Source: Burkholderiales bacterium
Lineage (GTDB): Bacteria > Pseudomonadota > Gammaproteobacteria > Burkholderiales > WYBJ01
Length of the DNA stretch: 64,000 nt
Direction of reading: 5' to 3'
NCBI GenBank assembly: GCA_020848435.1
Contig: JADLAC010000051.1
Span: 181,928-245,927, forward strand
Shown: one piece after another, positions 8,583 through 17,493 of the stretch
How positions within the stretch are numbered: the first letter of the stretch is position 1
Layout: each line of letters begins with the position of its first letter
Notes under the pieces: generated by a model
Told to the model about the DNA's origin: nothing
Database searches by the model: none
The model's input: only the letters and a program-made list of their open reading frames with translations
Translations under genes and position numbers: made by a program

Positions 8583-9566
8583 CTACTCGCCCTTGATCCC
8601 CGCTTCCCTGATCACCGTCGCGAGCAGCGCGGTCTCCGCCTTGATGATCGCGGCGAGCTGTTGCGCCGTCGTCGTTTTCGGATCGAGGCCCAGACGCGAC
8701 ATCGCGCCCGAAACCTCCGGCTGCTGGATCGCCTTGTGCGCTTCCTGGAGAATGCGCGCGCTCACGTGCTTCGGCGTGGCGCTCGGCACCAGCAGCGCGA
8801 ACCAGGCGACGTTCTCGAACTCCGGGTAACCCAGCTCGGCAATCGTCGGGATCGCCGGCGTGACCTTGTGACGCACGGGTCCGGTCGTCGCGAGCGCGCG
8901 CAGGCGCCCCGCGTTCACGTGCGCGATCGTCGAGGGCACGGCGCCGACCATCAGGTTCACCTCGCCGCCGAGCAGCGCCGCGATAGCCGGCCCCGCGCCC
9001 TTGTACGGCACGTGCATCATGTCGAAGCCTGCACGGCGCTTGAGCAGCTCGGCCGCGAGATGCAGCGACCCGCCGACGCCGCTCGTGCCGTAGGTGAGCT
9101 TGCCGCCCTTGTGCTGCGCAACCGAAACGAATTCCTTGAACGTCTTGGCAGGAAACGCCGGCGGCACCAGCACGATGTGCTCGTGGGTCGCGGTCATCGT
9201 GATCGGCTGCAAGTCCTTCTCGACGTTGAACGGCAGCTTGTACAGGCTGGGAGCCGCCGTGAGCTGGGTATTGAGCGCGATCAGGACGGTATGACCGTCA
9301 GGGCTCGCGCGCGCGGTGTACTCGGCGGCGAGATTGCCCCCGGCGCCGCCGCGATTGTCGACGACCCACGACTGCCCCATGGCTTCGGCCATCTTCGGCG
9401 ACAGGATGCGCGCCATCGCATCGGTGCTGCCGCCCGGCGGAAACGGCACGATCAGGCGTACCGGTCGCGTGGGGTATGGCGTTTCGAGCGCATGGCTGAC
9501 GCCGGAGCCGATGCCGAGGATGAAGAGCGCGAGCGCGCCCACGCCCGCGCGTGCCGACAACTTCAT
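8583..9566 (-). CDS. Bug/TctC-family periplasmic solute receptor
   Basis: A 327-residue receptor with a signal peptide of about 27 residues (basic MKLSAR start, hydrophobic core, cleavage near SHALE). Ligand loops are PFPPGGSTDAMAR and DNRGGAGGN followed by PDGHT; the hinge segment is VPYKGAG. A strong ribosome-binding site, AAGGGGGG, precedes the ATG. It starts only 16 bases after the SDR stop, so the two are co-transcribed. It converges with the preceding Bug gene, leaving about 150 bases without a gene between them. Confidence 0.93.
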   Translation of the reverse strand: MKLSARAGVGALALFILGIGSGVSHALETPYPTRPVRLIVPFPPGGSTDAMARILSPKMAEAMGQSWVVDNRGGAGGNLAAEYTARASPDGHTVLIALNTQLTAAPSLYKLPFNVEKDLQPITMTATHEHIVLVPPAFPAKTFKEFVSVAQHKGGKLTYGTSGVGGSLHLAAELLKRRAGFDMMHVPYKGAGPAIAALLGGEVNLMVGAVPSTIAHVNAGRLRALATTGPVRHKVTPAIPTIAELGYPEFENVAWFALLVPSATPKHVSARILQEAHKAIQQPEVSGAMSRLGLDPKTTTAQQLAAIIKAETALLATVIREAGIKGE

Positions 9567-9582
9567 GATTACCCCCCTTGCC

Positions 9583-10344
9583 TCAGTGAATGATGTAGCC
9601 GCCGTCGACGACGAGGTCCTGCCCCTGCAAGAAGCTCGGGCTGTGCGCGGCGAGATAGAACGCGACGTTCGCGATTTCGTGCGGCTCGCCGAAGCGCCCG
9701 GCGGGAACCTTGTCCATCAGCTTCTGCGTGTCTTCGCGGCTGCGCGTGAGGCTGCGCCCGGTCTCGATCGGTCCCGGGCTGATGGCATTCACCACGATGT
9801 TGTCGCGCGCTAGCTCGTACGCCATCGATTTCGTGAGGTGTATAAGTGCTGCCTTCGTCAGGCCGTAGACGGCGCGCTGATCGAAGGCGACGTGGCCCAT
9901 CTGGCTGGCGATGTGGATGATGCGCCCGCCGCCCTGCCTGCGCATGATCGGCAGCACGGCCTGGCTCGCGAAGAAAGGCGCCGCGAGGTTCACCGCGACG
10001 GCGCGCTCGAACTGCTCGCGCGTGAATTCACCGAAGCGAAACGAGGCGCGGATCGCGGCGTTGTTGACGAGCACGTCGACGCGGCCGAAAAGCGCGTCGG
10101 CTTGCGCGATCATGCGCTCGGGCGCGCCCGCCGCGGCGAGATCGATCAGCGCGGATTCAATGCGTCCGGCGCCGGAGAATGCGCGGCACTCGCGCACCGC
10201 GGTTTCCAGTTGTTCCGCGGTACCGTCCGCGACCAGCAACAGCGAGGCACCTGCTTCGGCGAACAGCTTCGCTATCGCATTGCCGATGCCGCGCGGCGTG
10301 GAGGCGCCGGTCACGACCGCGACTTTACCCTTCAGCTCGTGCAT
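9583..10344 (-). CDS. Short-chain dehydrogenase/reductase
   Basis: A 253-residue classical SDR, probably an NAD(P)-dependent alcohol dehydrogenase or 3-oxoacyl reductase. The cofactor motif reads TGASTPRGIG (about 12-21), a two-residue-longer loop than the usual TGxxxGxG. NNAA is at 94-97, and the catalytic set is Ser147, Tyr160 and Lys164. PVDGG-like C-terminal sequence appears as VVDGGY. The internal ATG at 10344 is preferred over the frame start at 10374 because GGGGAGAG precedes it and the Rossmann strand then begins at the usual place. Sandwiched between two Bug genes on the same strand. Confidence 0.92.
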   Translation of the reverse strand: MHELKGKVAVVTGASTPRGIGNAIAKLFAEAGASLLLVADGTAEQLETAVRECRAFSGAGRIESALIDLAAAGAPERMIAQADALFGRVDVLVNNAAIRASFRFGEFTREQFERAVAVNLAAPFFASQAVLPIMRRQGGGRIIHIASQMGHVAFDQRAVYGLTKAALIHLTKSMAYELARDNIVVNAISPGPIETGRSLTRSREDTQKLMDKVPAGRFGEPHEIANVAFYLAAHSPSFLQGQDLVVDGGYIIH

Positions 10345-10426
10345 GTGCTCTCCCCGAGATCCACAAACGCTCAATCACAACTGCTGGCGGCGATAGCGCG
10401 GCGGGGCCCGGTGCGATTCCTCGCGC

Positions 10427-11428
10427 CTACTGCGCCGCGCTCTTGCGCCCGGCGAAGGTCTGCTTCCATTTTTCGTAATCGCGCCTGATCAGCGCAGCGA
10501 ACTCCCGCGGCGTCGATGCCGCGGCGATCAGTCCTTGCAGCTCGAGCGGCTGTGCGACGGCCTTGTCCGCGAGCGCTTCGGTCAGCGCGGCGTTCAGGCG
10601 GACCACCACGGCTGCATCGGTGCCGCGCGGCGCGAGCAGGCCGTACCAGAAGCTCGCGTCGTAGCCCGCCACGCCCGACTCCGCAAAGGTCGGCACGGCG
10701 GGCACGCCCGGATCGCGCTTGCCGCAGGTCACGGCGAGCGGCTTTATGCGGCCCTGCCCGGCGCCCTTGAGGGCCGTCACGCTCACGAACGCAAGCTCGA
10801 CCTCGCCGCCGATGAGCGAGGTCACGACCTGCGCCCCGCCCTTGTACGGCACCTGCACCAACTCCACGCCGGACATGGCTCGCAGCAGCTCTCCGGCGAG
10901 ATAGCCGGTCGAGCCCAGTCCCTGGGTGGCGTAGTTGATCTGGCCGGGGCGAGCCCGCGCTTGCGCGAGCACATCGCCCAGCGAGTCGCCCTTGAACGCC
11001 ATGCGAGCCGCGAGAATGTTGCACGATGTGACCGCGAGACCGATGGGCACGAAGTCCCTGAAGACGTCGTAGGGCAGCTTCACCCCCAAAGCGGCGCTGA
11101 CCGACAACGGTCCCACGCTGCCCCAGAACAGGGTATGGCCATCGGGCGTAGCCCGCGCGACGATCTCGGCCGCGACATTGCCGCCCGCGCCCGGCCTGTT
11201 CTCGATCACGAACCCGGCGCCGCCGAGCGGCTCGCTCATCCGGCGCGAGACCATGCGCGCGGAGGTGTCGGCCGCACCGCCGGGCGTGAAACCCACCACC
11301 AGGCGGATCGGCCTGGATTGCGGGAAGACTTCGCCTGCGTGCGCCGCCGGCAGCCACGCGCCAAAGCACGCCGCGATGGCGAGCGAGATGAAAAGCCGTG
11401 CGCGGGCAGTAGCCATGGGCATGCTCAT
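10427..11428 (-). CDS. Bug/TctC-family periplasmic solute receptor
   Basis: A 333-residue receptor. The signal peptide spans about 31 residues and ends near AAHAGE. Ligand loops are GFTPGGAADTSAR and ENRPGAGGN; the hinge is VPYKGGAQV. Three in-frame ATGs (11428, 11422, 11416) precede the hydrophobic core and none has a convincing ribosome-binding site, so the exact start is uncertain by four residues. It lies 82 bases upstream of the SDR in the same direction, probably the head of a Bug-SDR-Bug operon. The C-terminal stretch EKWKQTF is typical of the family. Confidence 0.9.
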   Translation of the reverse strand: MSMPMATARARLFISLAIAACFGAWLPAAHAGEVFPQSRPIRLVVGFTPGGAADTSARMVSRRMSEPLGGAGFVIENRPGAGGNVAAEIVARATPDGHTLFWGSVGPLSVSAALGVKLPYDVFRDFVPIGLAVTSCNILAARMAFKGDSLGDVLAQARARPGQINYATQGLGSTGYLAGELLRAMSGVELVQVPYKGGAQVVTSLIGGEVELAFVSVTALKGAGQGRIKPLAVTCGKRDPGVPAVPTFAESGVAGYDASFWYGLLAPRGTDAAVVVRLNAALTEALADKAVAQPLELQGLIAAASTPREFAALIRRDYEKWKQTFAGRKSAAQ

Positions 11429-11496
11429 GTGCTGCACGGGCGATACTCGCTCGCGTCGCGCGTCTCGGCCGCGCCGTGAGAGTCTGTCATCCGCGC

Positions 11497-12222
11497 TCAA
11501 TTGCTCCACAAGCGATACTCGTTGGCGACGCCGATGTTGCGCACGCGAATTCGGAAGTTGCCCGTCCGGCGCGGCGTCCAGCGGCAGATCTCGTCGTCGC
11601 CGGCGCCGTCGGAGGCGCAGATGCGATTGCCGGCCTCGTCCTCGATGCTCAGATCCAGATCCGAGGTGCCTTCACCCGTGATCGCCACCATGACTGGCTC
11701 GTTGGCGGCGAAGTTGAGGGTGTAAACATCGGTGACGCCGTCGGCGATGCGGGTCGCAAACCGCGCCGGTCCGTCGTTGCGCGCCTTGGCCGTGCTCTTG
11801 GCCAATTCGTCGACCAGTCCGTTGAGATCATTGCGCCCGCCGGCGTACTGCCGGGCGCGGGCGAGCAGCGCGCTCAAGCCGGTGTCCCGGCTGAGGTCGC
11901 CGCTCGCTTTCGCATCGACCGCCTTGGGCTTGCCTTCCGTGCGCATTTCGTGCTTTACCGCGCGGGGACCAACCTGTCCCAACATGCGCGCGGCGGCAAT
12001 CATGGCCAACACATCCTTGGTGCGGTCGGCGTGGCGGGCGACCTGGTCGGCCAGCGCCGCCTGCGCGACGGCTTCGGTGCGAGGCGAGGAGCCGCGCTTC
12101 GCCGGGTCCACGTTCGGCACCGGCTTGCCGCCATCGGCTGCGAGCGCAAGCGCCGCGGCGCCGAGGACGGCCAGCATCACCACGAGACGCACGGCCGAGC
12201 TTGCGGGCTTCGATAGCTTCAT
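11497..12222 (-). CDS. Secreted protein with a PPC-like beta-sandwich C-terminus, function unknown
   Basis: A 241-residue exported protein with a signal peptide of about 28 residues (MKLSKP start, long Ala/Leu/Val core, cleavage after ALALA). Residues 30-140 are Ala/Arg-rich and helical. Residues about 150-241 resemble a bacterial pre-peptidase C-terminal (PPC-type) domain: DVYTLNFAANEPVMVAITG, then DLDLSIEDEAGN, and a final strand NFRIRVRNIG. Cys residues near 211 and 220 might pair. GGAGAGG precedes the ATG at 12222. PPC-like domains usually sit on secreted peptidases, but no catalytic domain is present, so only a binding role can be suggested. Confidence 0.72.
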   Translation of the reverse strand: MKLSKPASSAVRLVVMLAVLGAAALALAADGGKPVPNVDPAKRGSSPRTEAVAQAALADQVARHADRTKDVLAMIAAARMLGQVGPRAVKHEMRTEGKPKAVDAKASGDLSRDTGLSALLARARQYAGGRNDLNGLVDELAKSTAKARNDGPARFATRIADGVTDVYTLNFAANEPVMVAITGEGTSDLDLSIEDEAGNRICASDGAGDDEICRWTPRRTGNFRIRVRNIGVANEYRLWSN

Positions 12223-12421
12223 GGTCCTCTCCTGATAGTCGATGGCTGCGGCGGCGCGACGTTCTTGGCGCATCGGTGCGGCGCCAGCGCCTTCCTTGCG
12301 GTGCTTCGGTTTCGCCGCCCGCAGCCGGCATGATAGCGGCTCCGACACTGCCCGTGGCGCCCGCGAACGCGCCGCCGCGGTGGTAAGCTGCGTGCGGTCC
12401 TTTCGGTGATGGGAGACAGGC

Positions 12422-13492
12422 ATGATCTTCCGCCAATTGTTCGACCAGCAGTCCTCGACCTATACCTATCTGCTCGCGGACGAACAATCGCGCCAGGCGG
12501 TGCTGGTCGACCCGGTATTCGAGCAGGCGCGGCGCGATGCCGCGCTGATCGACGAGCTGGGATTGAAGCTCGCTTGGACCTTGGAGACCCACGTGCATGC
12601 CGACCACGTCACCGGCGCGTGGCTGCTGCGCGAACGGCTCGGCAGCCGCATCGCGCTTTCGGCCGCGAGCGGTGCGGAAGGCGCGGACCGGCTGCTGCAA
12701 CCTGGCGATCAAGTAGAGTTCGGCAAGCGCTGGCTGGAAGTGCGGGCCACGCCGGGCCACACTAGCGGCTGCGTGACTTATGTCGTCGATGACCGCCGGG
12801 CCGCGCTCACCGGCGATGCACTTCTGATCCGGGGCTGCGGGCGCACCGACTTCCAGCAGGGCAGCGCCGAGACGCTCTACCGCTCGGTCCACGAGCAGAT
12901 CTTCGAGCTGCCGGATGCCTGCCTGCTCTATCCGGCGCACGACTATCGCGGCCTCACGGTGACCAGCGTCGGCGAGGAAAAGCTCTACAACCCGCGCCTC
13001 GGCGGACAGATCCTCAAGGACGATTTCGCCGGTTACATGAGCCATCTCGGCCTGCCGCATCCGAAGCAGATGGACATCGCGGTGCCGGCCAATCTGCGCT
13101 GCGGGCGCCCGCGCGAGGCGAGCGCCGATCAGCCTGCGCAGGATTGGGCGCCGCTCACGTACACCTTCGCCGGCATCTGGGAAGTGCAGCCGCAATGGCT
13201 GGAAGAGCATCTGCGCGCGGTGCAGATCGTCGACGTGCGCGAGAGCGCCGAGTTCAACGGCTCGCTCGGTCACGTCCCCGGCGCGGTGCTGATTCCCTTG
13301 GGCGAGCTGAGCGCACGCGCAGCCGAGCTGGCGAAGGATCGTCCGATCGTCACCGTGTGCCGCTCCGGCGCGCGTTCCGCGCAAGCGACGGTATTGCTCG
13401 GCAAGGCCGGCTTCACCGAGGTGGCGAATCTCTCGGGCGGGATGTTGCGCTGGCGCGCCCAGCGTCTGTCGGTCGAGGGCGGCGCCGAGTGA
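12422..13492 (+). CDS. Persulfide dioxygenase-rhodanese fusion
   Basis: A 356-residue two-domain enzyme. Residues 1-240 are a metallo-beta-lactamase fold of the ETHE1/persulfide dioxygenase type: THVHADH gives His57, His59, Asp61 and His62, with His113, Asp132 and His173. The mononuclear iron of this family needs only two His and one Asp (His57, His113, Asp132 by alignment logic). Residues about 255-350 are a rhodanese domain with active-site Cys313 in CRSGARS. Such fusions (for example the characterised Paraburkholderia phytofirmans protein) oxidise glutathione persulfide to sulfite and transfer sulfane sulfur to give thiosulfate. The gene stands alone, divergent from the secreted protein. 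Confidence 0.92.
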   Translation: MIFRQLFDQQSSTYTYLLADEQSRQAVLVDPVFEQARRDAALIDELGLKLAWTLETHVHADHVTGAWLLRERLGSRIALSAASGAEGADRLLQPGDQVEFGKRWLEVRATPGHTSGCVTYVVDDRRAALTGDALLIRGCGRTDFQQGSAETLYRSVHEQIFELPDACLLYPAHDYRGLTVTSVGEEKLYNPRLGGQILKDDFAGYMSHLGLPHPKQMDIAVPANLRCGRPREASADQPAQDWAPLTYTFAGIWEVQPQWLEEHLRAVQIVDVRESAEFNGSLGHVPGAVLIPLGELSARAAELAKDRPIVTVCRSGARSAQATVLLGKAGFTEVANLSGGMLRWRAQRLSVEGGAE

Positions 13493-13598
13493 GCGCGTAG
13501 CGTAACAGCCGCCCCCAACGCGGGCGTCGAGGTGGCACGCCGATCGACTCGGCACCGGTCGCCTCCCCGCCGCGGCCGGCCGCAAGCCGCGCCGAAGC

Positions 13599-13991
13599 TT
13601 ATCCCCGGCTCAGCAGCTCGACCGACACGCCGTCAGGCGCTTCGATGAAAGCGATACGCGTAGTCGGATTCGAATCGGTCGGCTCCACGGTAAAGACCAC
13701 GCCGCGACGGCGCAGCCCCTCGCAGAAGCCGTCCAGGTCGCCCGCGACGCGCACGCCGAAGTGGTCGATCCCCCACTCGAGGCGGCCCTTGTCGTGCGCC
13801 GACTCGCCGGGGCGCTCGCCGCGCACGATCACCATCGCTTCCCCGAACGCGACATAGATCTGCGGCGCGCCGTGCACTTCGGCGCTCTTCCAGATTTCGC
13901 CGCCCAGCACGTCGACATACCATTGCGCGGTCTTGATCGGATCTTTCGCGATCAGATGCACGTGGTCGAAACGCATTGCAGTGCTTGCCAT
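13599..13991 (-). CDS. VOC/glyoxalase-superfamily protein
   Basis: A 130-residue single-repeat vicinal-oxygen-chelate protein. It begins MRFDHVHLIAKDP, with the first metal-position His in HVHL, then has AQWYVDVLGG, GIDHFGVRV (second His) and ends with APDGVSVELL, whose Glu is the third usual ligand. The fold supports dioxygenase, isomerase or lyase chemistry as a dimer; no specific substrate can be named. Start at 13991 is supported by GGAG seven bases upstream. It lies 26 bases downstream of the LVIVD-repeat gene, and so is probably co-transcribed with it. Confidence 0.85.
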   Translation of the reverse strand: MASTAMRFDHVHLIAKDPIKTAQWYVDVLGGEIWKSAEVHGAPQIYVAFGEAMVIVRGERPGESAHDKGRLEWGIDHFGVRVAGDLDGFCEGLRRRGVVFTVEPTDSNPTTRIAFIEAPDGVSVELLSRG

Positions 13992-14017
13992 GGCGAGGCT
14001 CCGTGGTGACGAGCGCT

Positions 14018-15229
14018 TCAGGTGCGCTCCAGGATGTGCAGGCCGCGCACGCGGTCGAGCAGGTAGATCAAGCCGCGATCGTCGACCGTGACGTCGTTGC
14101 TCTGCACGCGGTCCGACCCCGGCGGCACGTCGGGCAGGTAGTACGCGACTTCCCGCAGCGCGTGCGGCCGGGAGATATCGATGATGCGCAGCCCATACGC
14201 GAACCATGCGACCGGAATCTCGCTGCCGGTCACGATCTCGCACGGCTGGTGACAGCCGGTCATGCGCGGCTGCGGTCCCGGCGGCATGTCTTCGACCTGG
14301 AAAGTCGATATCGGCTGCGGATGCGTCTCGTCGGTGATGTCGACCAGCCACAGGAAAGCCGCGGGATATGGCGGGTAATCCTCCTGGCGGAACACGTCTT
14401 CGTCCGACACCAGCAAGAAATCGCGCCCCTGGATCTGGAACGGAATACGCAGCGCCGTATGCGTCGGCCAGGGAAACGGCGGGCTCCAGTCGAGCCCGGA
14501 GACGAACTTCGGCTTGCTCATGTCCTCGATGTCGAGGATGACCAGGCCGCCCTGCCAATAGCTGGTATAGAGGCGGTTGCCGAAGCGCAACGGATGATGG
14601 CACTTGTGCGCCTCGTTCTTCCAGCTCGGCGTCTCACCGCCCGCGACCCATTGGCCCGGCATCCACCAGCGGCCGACTTCCTCGGGGCGCGCCGGATCCT
14701 TCAGATCGAGGATCATCACGATGTTGCCCACGTACCCCGCCATGGTGGGCGAGATATAGGCATAACGCCCGTCGAAGTCGAAGCGGTGCACGCCGGTGGC
14801 ATAGCTCGCTGCGGCGCTCTCGGTCGTATTCCAGTGGGTGATCAGCTTGGGCTTGGCGGGATCCGCGATGTCGTAGATGCTCAAGCCGCCGAAGTAGCCT
14901 TCGGGCGGGACCTCGCCGCGACGCACGTGCTGGCCCAACACTTCGCGGTTGGTGATCATGATCTCGCCGTGCACGCGCACCTTGTGCGAATGCGTTCCCG
15001 GCGGCATGGCGAGCTCGGCCAGGAGGCGCGGGTGCTTCGGGTCTTCCACGTCGATGATCTGCGTGCCGTAGGGATTGCGCATGTTGCCGACGTAGGCGAC
15101 GTTACGCTGCACCACGACCTGGCCCCCGCCGGCGCAGTCGTGCCACCCGAGCGGGCTCACTGCGCCGCCGTGCGCATGATTGCGCACGTCGACATAGCCT
15201 ACTTCCTTGATCCCCTTCGATTGCGCCAT
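14018..15229 (-). CDS. LVIVD-repeat beta-propeller protein
   Basis: A 403-residue protein built from repeats that each contain a strand such as TQIIDVEDPKHP, LSIYDIADPAKP, VMILDLKDPARP, LVILDIEDMSKP and LRIIDISRP. These are LVIVD-type blades predicted to form a beta-propeller. No catalytic motif is obvious, although several His and Trp clusters (HSHKVRVHGE, EAHKCHHPLR) could bind metal or ligand. The internal ATG at 15229 is preferred because GGGAGG precedes it, and the first 23 codons of the longer frame look unlike coding sequence. No clear signal peptide is present. Relatives are often found beside catabolic genes in betaproteobacteria, but the role is unknown. Confidence 0.8.
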   Translation of the reverse strand: MAQSKGIKEVGYVDVRNHAHGGAVSPLGWHDCAGGGQVVVQRNVAYVGNMRNPYGTQIIDVEDPKHPRLLAELAMPPGTHSHKVRVHGEIMITNREVLGQHVRRGEVPPEGYFGGLSIYDIADPAKPKLITHWNTTESAAASYATGVHRFDFDGRYAYISPTMAGYVGNIVMILDLKDPARPEEVGRWWMPGQWVAGGETPSWKNEAHKCHHPLRFGNRLYTSYWQGGLVILDIEDMSKPKFVSGLDWSPPFPWPTHTALRIPFQIQGRDFLLVSDEDVFRQEDYPPYPAAFLWLVDITDETHPQPISTFQVEDMPPGPQPRMTGCHQPCEIVTGSEIPVAWFAYGLRIIDISRPHALREVAYYLPDVPPGSDRVQSNDVTVDDRGLIYLLDRVRGLHILERT

Positions 15230-15465
15230 CGCGCCTCCCTTCGTGCAACGGCAGCTCGCGCACACGGCCACGGCATCGACGCTGTCCGCTGAATGCAATG
15301 CGTGCGCTCGGCGCCGGTCGCGCGCAGCATCCCCAGCGCTCAGGCGTGAGCGGCCGATGGCGTCAGAATAGCACGCGGCATTGCGCGTGGCCGCACGGCC
15401 GCCGGCGTAGCCGGCCGACTCAGCAAGCTGCCGCTATCGCGCCATGAACGGCCGGCAGTGAAGAC

Positions 15466-15726
15466 CTATGCCGTTTGTGCCGCGCCGAAGGGCTCCTGCA
15501 GCGCGGCCGCCGCGCGGTGCCGGTTGGGAAAAGGCCCGGTGAAGGTCAGGCCGTCATGCAGGAAATGCGGATTCGCGGTGCCCGCCGGCCACTCGGCGAT
15601 GTAATAGCCGGTCGGCAATGTCCGGCCCTCGGCCGCGCTATAGGTGCGCTCGTAGGACTCGGCATCGATCAGCCGATAGCCGTCCTTGATCCAGACGATC
15701 TCGCGATAAGCCTCGCTCGGACTCAT
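15466..15726 (-). CDS. Small conserved-looking protein, function unknown
   Basis: An 86-residue acidic-aromatic protein (EAYREIVWIKDGYRLIDAES, later FLHDGLTFTGPF). No recognised domain, membrane segment or signal peptide. GGGGAG lies five bases before the ATG, and the start overlaps the stop of the preceding small gene by four bases (ATGA). That coupling is the best evidence that it is real. The pair forms a two-gene unit. Confidence 0.6.
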   Translation of the reverse strand: MSPSEAYREIVWIKDGYRLIDAESYERTYSAAEGRTLPTGYYIAEWPAGTANPHFLHDGLTFTGPFPNRHRAAAALQEPFGAAQTA

Positions 15727-16064
15727 GCTTGCTCCCCTGCTCCAGCGCGGGCACGCACCGGCCTCGAACCGCGGGCCGCACGCTTGACCGGAGATCCTCC
15801 GGCGGCGGCGGGCGCCTGCGAGCGCACGGCGTCAACCGGGCGCGGCGCTTGGGCGATGGCGTCCGGGCTGTGAGTCACGCCCGCGCCGTCGAGCTCGCGC
15901 TCTGCCGCGAGCCAATCGTCGAGCTCGGCGCCGGGTGCGAAGCCGCGTGCTTCGGCCCGATAGAAAGCGGCGATGGCGGTACGCTGCCAGCGCTGCGCTG
16001 CGTCCGCATCCATGATTGCCTGCTGATCCCCTTTGCCCCGTATCGGCGAGTCTTTAGTGTTCAT
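15723..16064 (-). CDS. DUF2934-like small protein
   Basis: A 113-residue protein. The N-terminal half resembles the short DUF2934 helical module: a run of helix, then ARGFAPGAELDDWLAAEREL, like the family's pattern of a DWxxAERE ending. The C-terminal 45 residues are Ala/Arg/Pro-rich and look disordered and basic (VKRAARGSRPVRARAG), perhaps nucleic-acid binding. GAGG lies six bases before the ATG. Its stop overlaps the start of the next small gene. Function of the family is not established. Confidence 0.6.
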   Translation of the reverse strand: MNTKDSPIRGKGDQQAIMDADAAQRWQRTAIAAFYRAEARGFAPGAELDDWLAAERELDGAGVTHSPDAIAQAPRPVDAVRSQAPAAAGGSPVKRAARGSRPVRARAGAGEQA

Positions 16065-16594
16065 TGATGACCTCGTGTTTCCCGCTGACCGCGATCAGGG
16101 CCAATGCACGCAACATGCCCGAGCCGGCAATGAACCGTCGCCCCAGGCCCGCCGCGAGGGAAAGCGGCTTGGCCGCGACGATTGCACGGCCGGCGGACGC
16201 GAACCGCCACGAAACGACGCCAAATCCCTGCTCGAACGCCGCAGGATGGAATCGCCGCATCGAGTTCAAGATGCGGCGCGGCGGGCGGGAAAATGCACCG
16301 ATCGAGTGCAGCTTTTGCAGCCTCGGATCCCCGATCGTGCATGCGCGGCGCGCTCCAATGCACCGCTGAAGCCGCGCAAACGAGAATGGCGTTGCCGGAG
16401 CTTCGCGAAATCCGCTTGCGAGTTCACATCATGGGCAAGCTGCCGGCGCGGCAAGGGCACGCGCGCTAACATAGGCTGTTGGCTTTGGCTTCGCGTCGCG
16501 GCCGGGAAGCCCTGCCGGGGTCGCTGCGCTACGGGCATGCGGCGCGTGCTATTCATCGTGACGCAGCGCGCGCCCGCCCAGAGGAAGGAACCGA
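16065..16594. other. Intergenic region without a recognisable gene
   Basis: About 530 bases between two divergent transcription units. Open frames crossing it show no family motif, and their composition matches shadow frames. A GAGGAAGGA at 16580-16588 is the ribosome-binding site of the following gene. TAACAT near 16468 could be a -10 element but lacks a partner. Nothing else supportable was seen. Confidence 0.5.
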
Positions 16595-17020
16595 ATGATC
16601 GAATTCAAGCGAATCTCGTACCAAAACGTGCAGGTCGGTGAGGAGCTCGTATCGAATGACTTGGTGGTGAAGCCTGAGGACATCGACACCTTCGCCTACG
16701 CCGTCGACGATCATCATCCGTGGTACTTCGAGCAGTCTCCCTTCGGTGGCCCCATCGCGCACCCGACGCTACTCGCCAATCAAGCGTTGCTGATGCGTCA
16801 CAACAAGTACATCGTCGATGCCGGCTTGCACGCGCAAATGCAATTCGAATTCATCGAGCCGGTGCGCGCCGGCATGCGCGTGCGCACCCGTGGCAAGATC
16901 ATCGACAAGTACGAACGGCGTGGCCGCCATTACATGGTCACCGCCTTCGAGACCACCGAAGAGGACAGCGGCCAGGTGCTGATGCGCGGCCAGTTCACTC
17001 AGATGATATTTCCCGATTGA
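16595..17020 (+). CDS. MaoC-like hot-dog protein
   Basis: A 141-residue protein with a hot-dog fold signature of the MaoC/enoyl-CoA hydratase-2 group: VGEELVSNDLVVKPEDI, then AYAVDDHHPWYFE and FGGPIAHPTLLA. The usual catalytic pair in the hydratase-2 motif is Asp and His; DDHHPW supplies both, but the spacing is not canonical, so activity is uncertain. GAGGAAGGA precedes the ATG. It is followed after only 11 bases by a second MaoC-like gene, suggesting a heterodimer that hydrates an acyl-CoA, with the downstream NDP-forming acyl-CoA synthetase making or using the thioester. Confidence 0.82.
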   Translation: MIEFKRISYQNVQVGEELVSNDLVVKPEDIDTFAYAVDDHHPWYFEQSPFGGPIAHPTLLANQALLMRHNKYIVDAGLHAQMQFEFIEPVRAGMRVRTRGKIIDKYERRGRHYMVTAFETTEEDSGQVLMRGQFTQMIFPD

Positions 17021-17031
17021 AGCGTCGCCCC

Positions 17032-17451
17032 ATGGCACTTACAAATCACCACAGCATCACACCGGGCGCCGAATTGCCGCCTATCAGCAAACCGATTTCG
17101 CAGCGCAGAATCGACTGCTATTCCGGCGTGCGGCCCAAGTCCATCCACACCGATCCCGAGTGGGCGAAGAAGAAGGGATTCGCCGCGCCTCTCGCTCAGG
17201 GCATGATGTCCACGGCGTACGTCTCGGAGATGATGGTCCGGCTGCTCGGCGAGGGCTTCATCCGCGGCGGCCGGATGTCGGTCAAGTTCGTCAAGCCGGT
17301 GCTCGCCGGCGATACGCTCACCATGCACGGCCGGGTGAAATCGAAGGAACTCGAGGGTGAAGCGACGCGCGTCGTGGTCGAGCTCTGGTGCGAGAACCAG
17401 GATGGCGTGACCACGATGGTGGGCGAAGCGAGCGGGCTCGCGGCCCGCTGA
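17032..17451 (+). CDS. MaoC-like dehydratase/hydratase
   Basis: A 139-residue hot-dog protein. The segment AQGMMSTAYVSEMMVRLLG and VKFVKPVLAGDTL match MaoC-domain proteins, but the catalytic Asp-His pair is not clear: the equivalent region reads IHTDPEWAKKKGFAAPLAQG, which keeps an HxDP feature. The ATG at 17032 was chosen because it follows the first MaoC gene after 11 bases and gives the normal length; the open frame extends upstream inside that gene. Probably pairs with the preceding protein. A dispersed GC-rich repeat follows its stop codon. Confidence 0.84.
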   Translation: MALTNHHSITPGAELPPISKPISQRRIDCYSGVRPKSIHTDPEWAKKKGFAAPLAQGMMSTAYVSEMMVRLLGEGFIRGGRMSVKFVKPVLAGDTLTMHGRVKSKELEGEATRVVVELWCENQDGVTTMVGEASGLAAR

Positions 17452-17477
17452 CCCTGGTCCGACCCGGGTCCGGCCCG
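17452..17477. repeat. Dispersed GC-rich element, copy 2
   Basis: Directly after the MaoC stop codon, CCTGGTCCGACC (17453-17464) is the exact reverse complement of a 12-base stretch in the array at 41922-42036. It overlaps the perfect palindrome GACCCGGGTC (17461-17470). Possibly a REP-like or terminator element; it lies only 17 bases before the next start codon. Confidence 0.5.
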
Positions 17478-17493
17478 TTTTGGTGCGATAGGC

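Noticed and set aside
13571..13582. Palindrome GCGGCCGGCCGC between convergent genes as a terminator
   Set aside because: It has no loop and no uridine tract; such strings are frequent by chance at this base composition.
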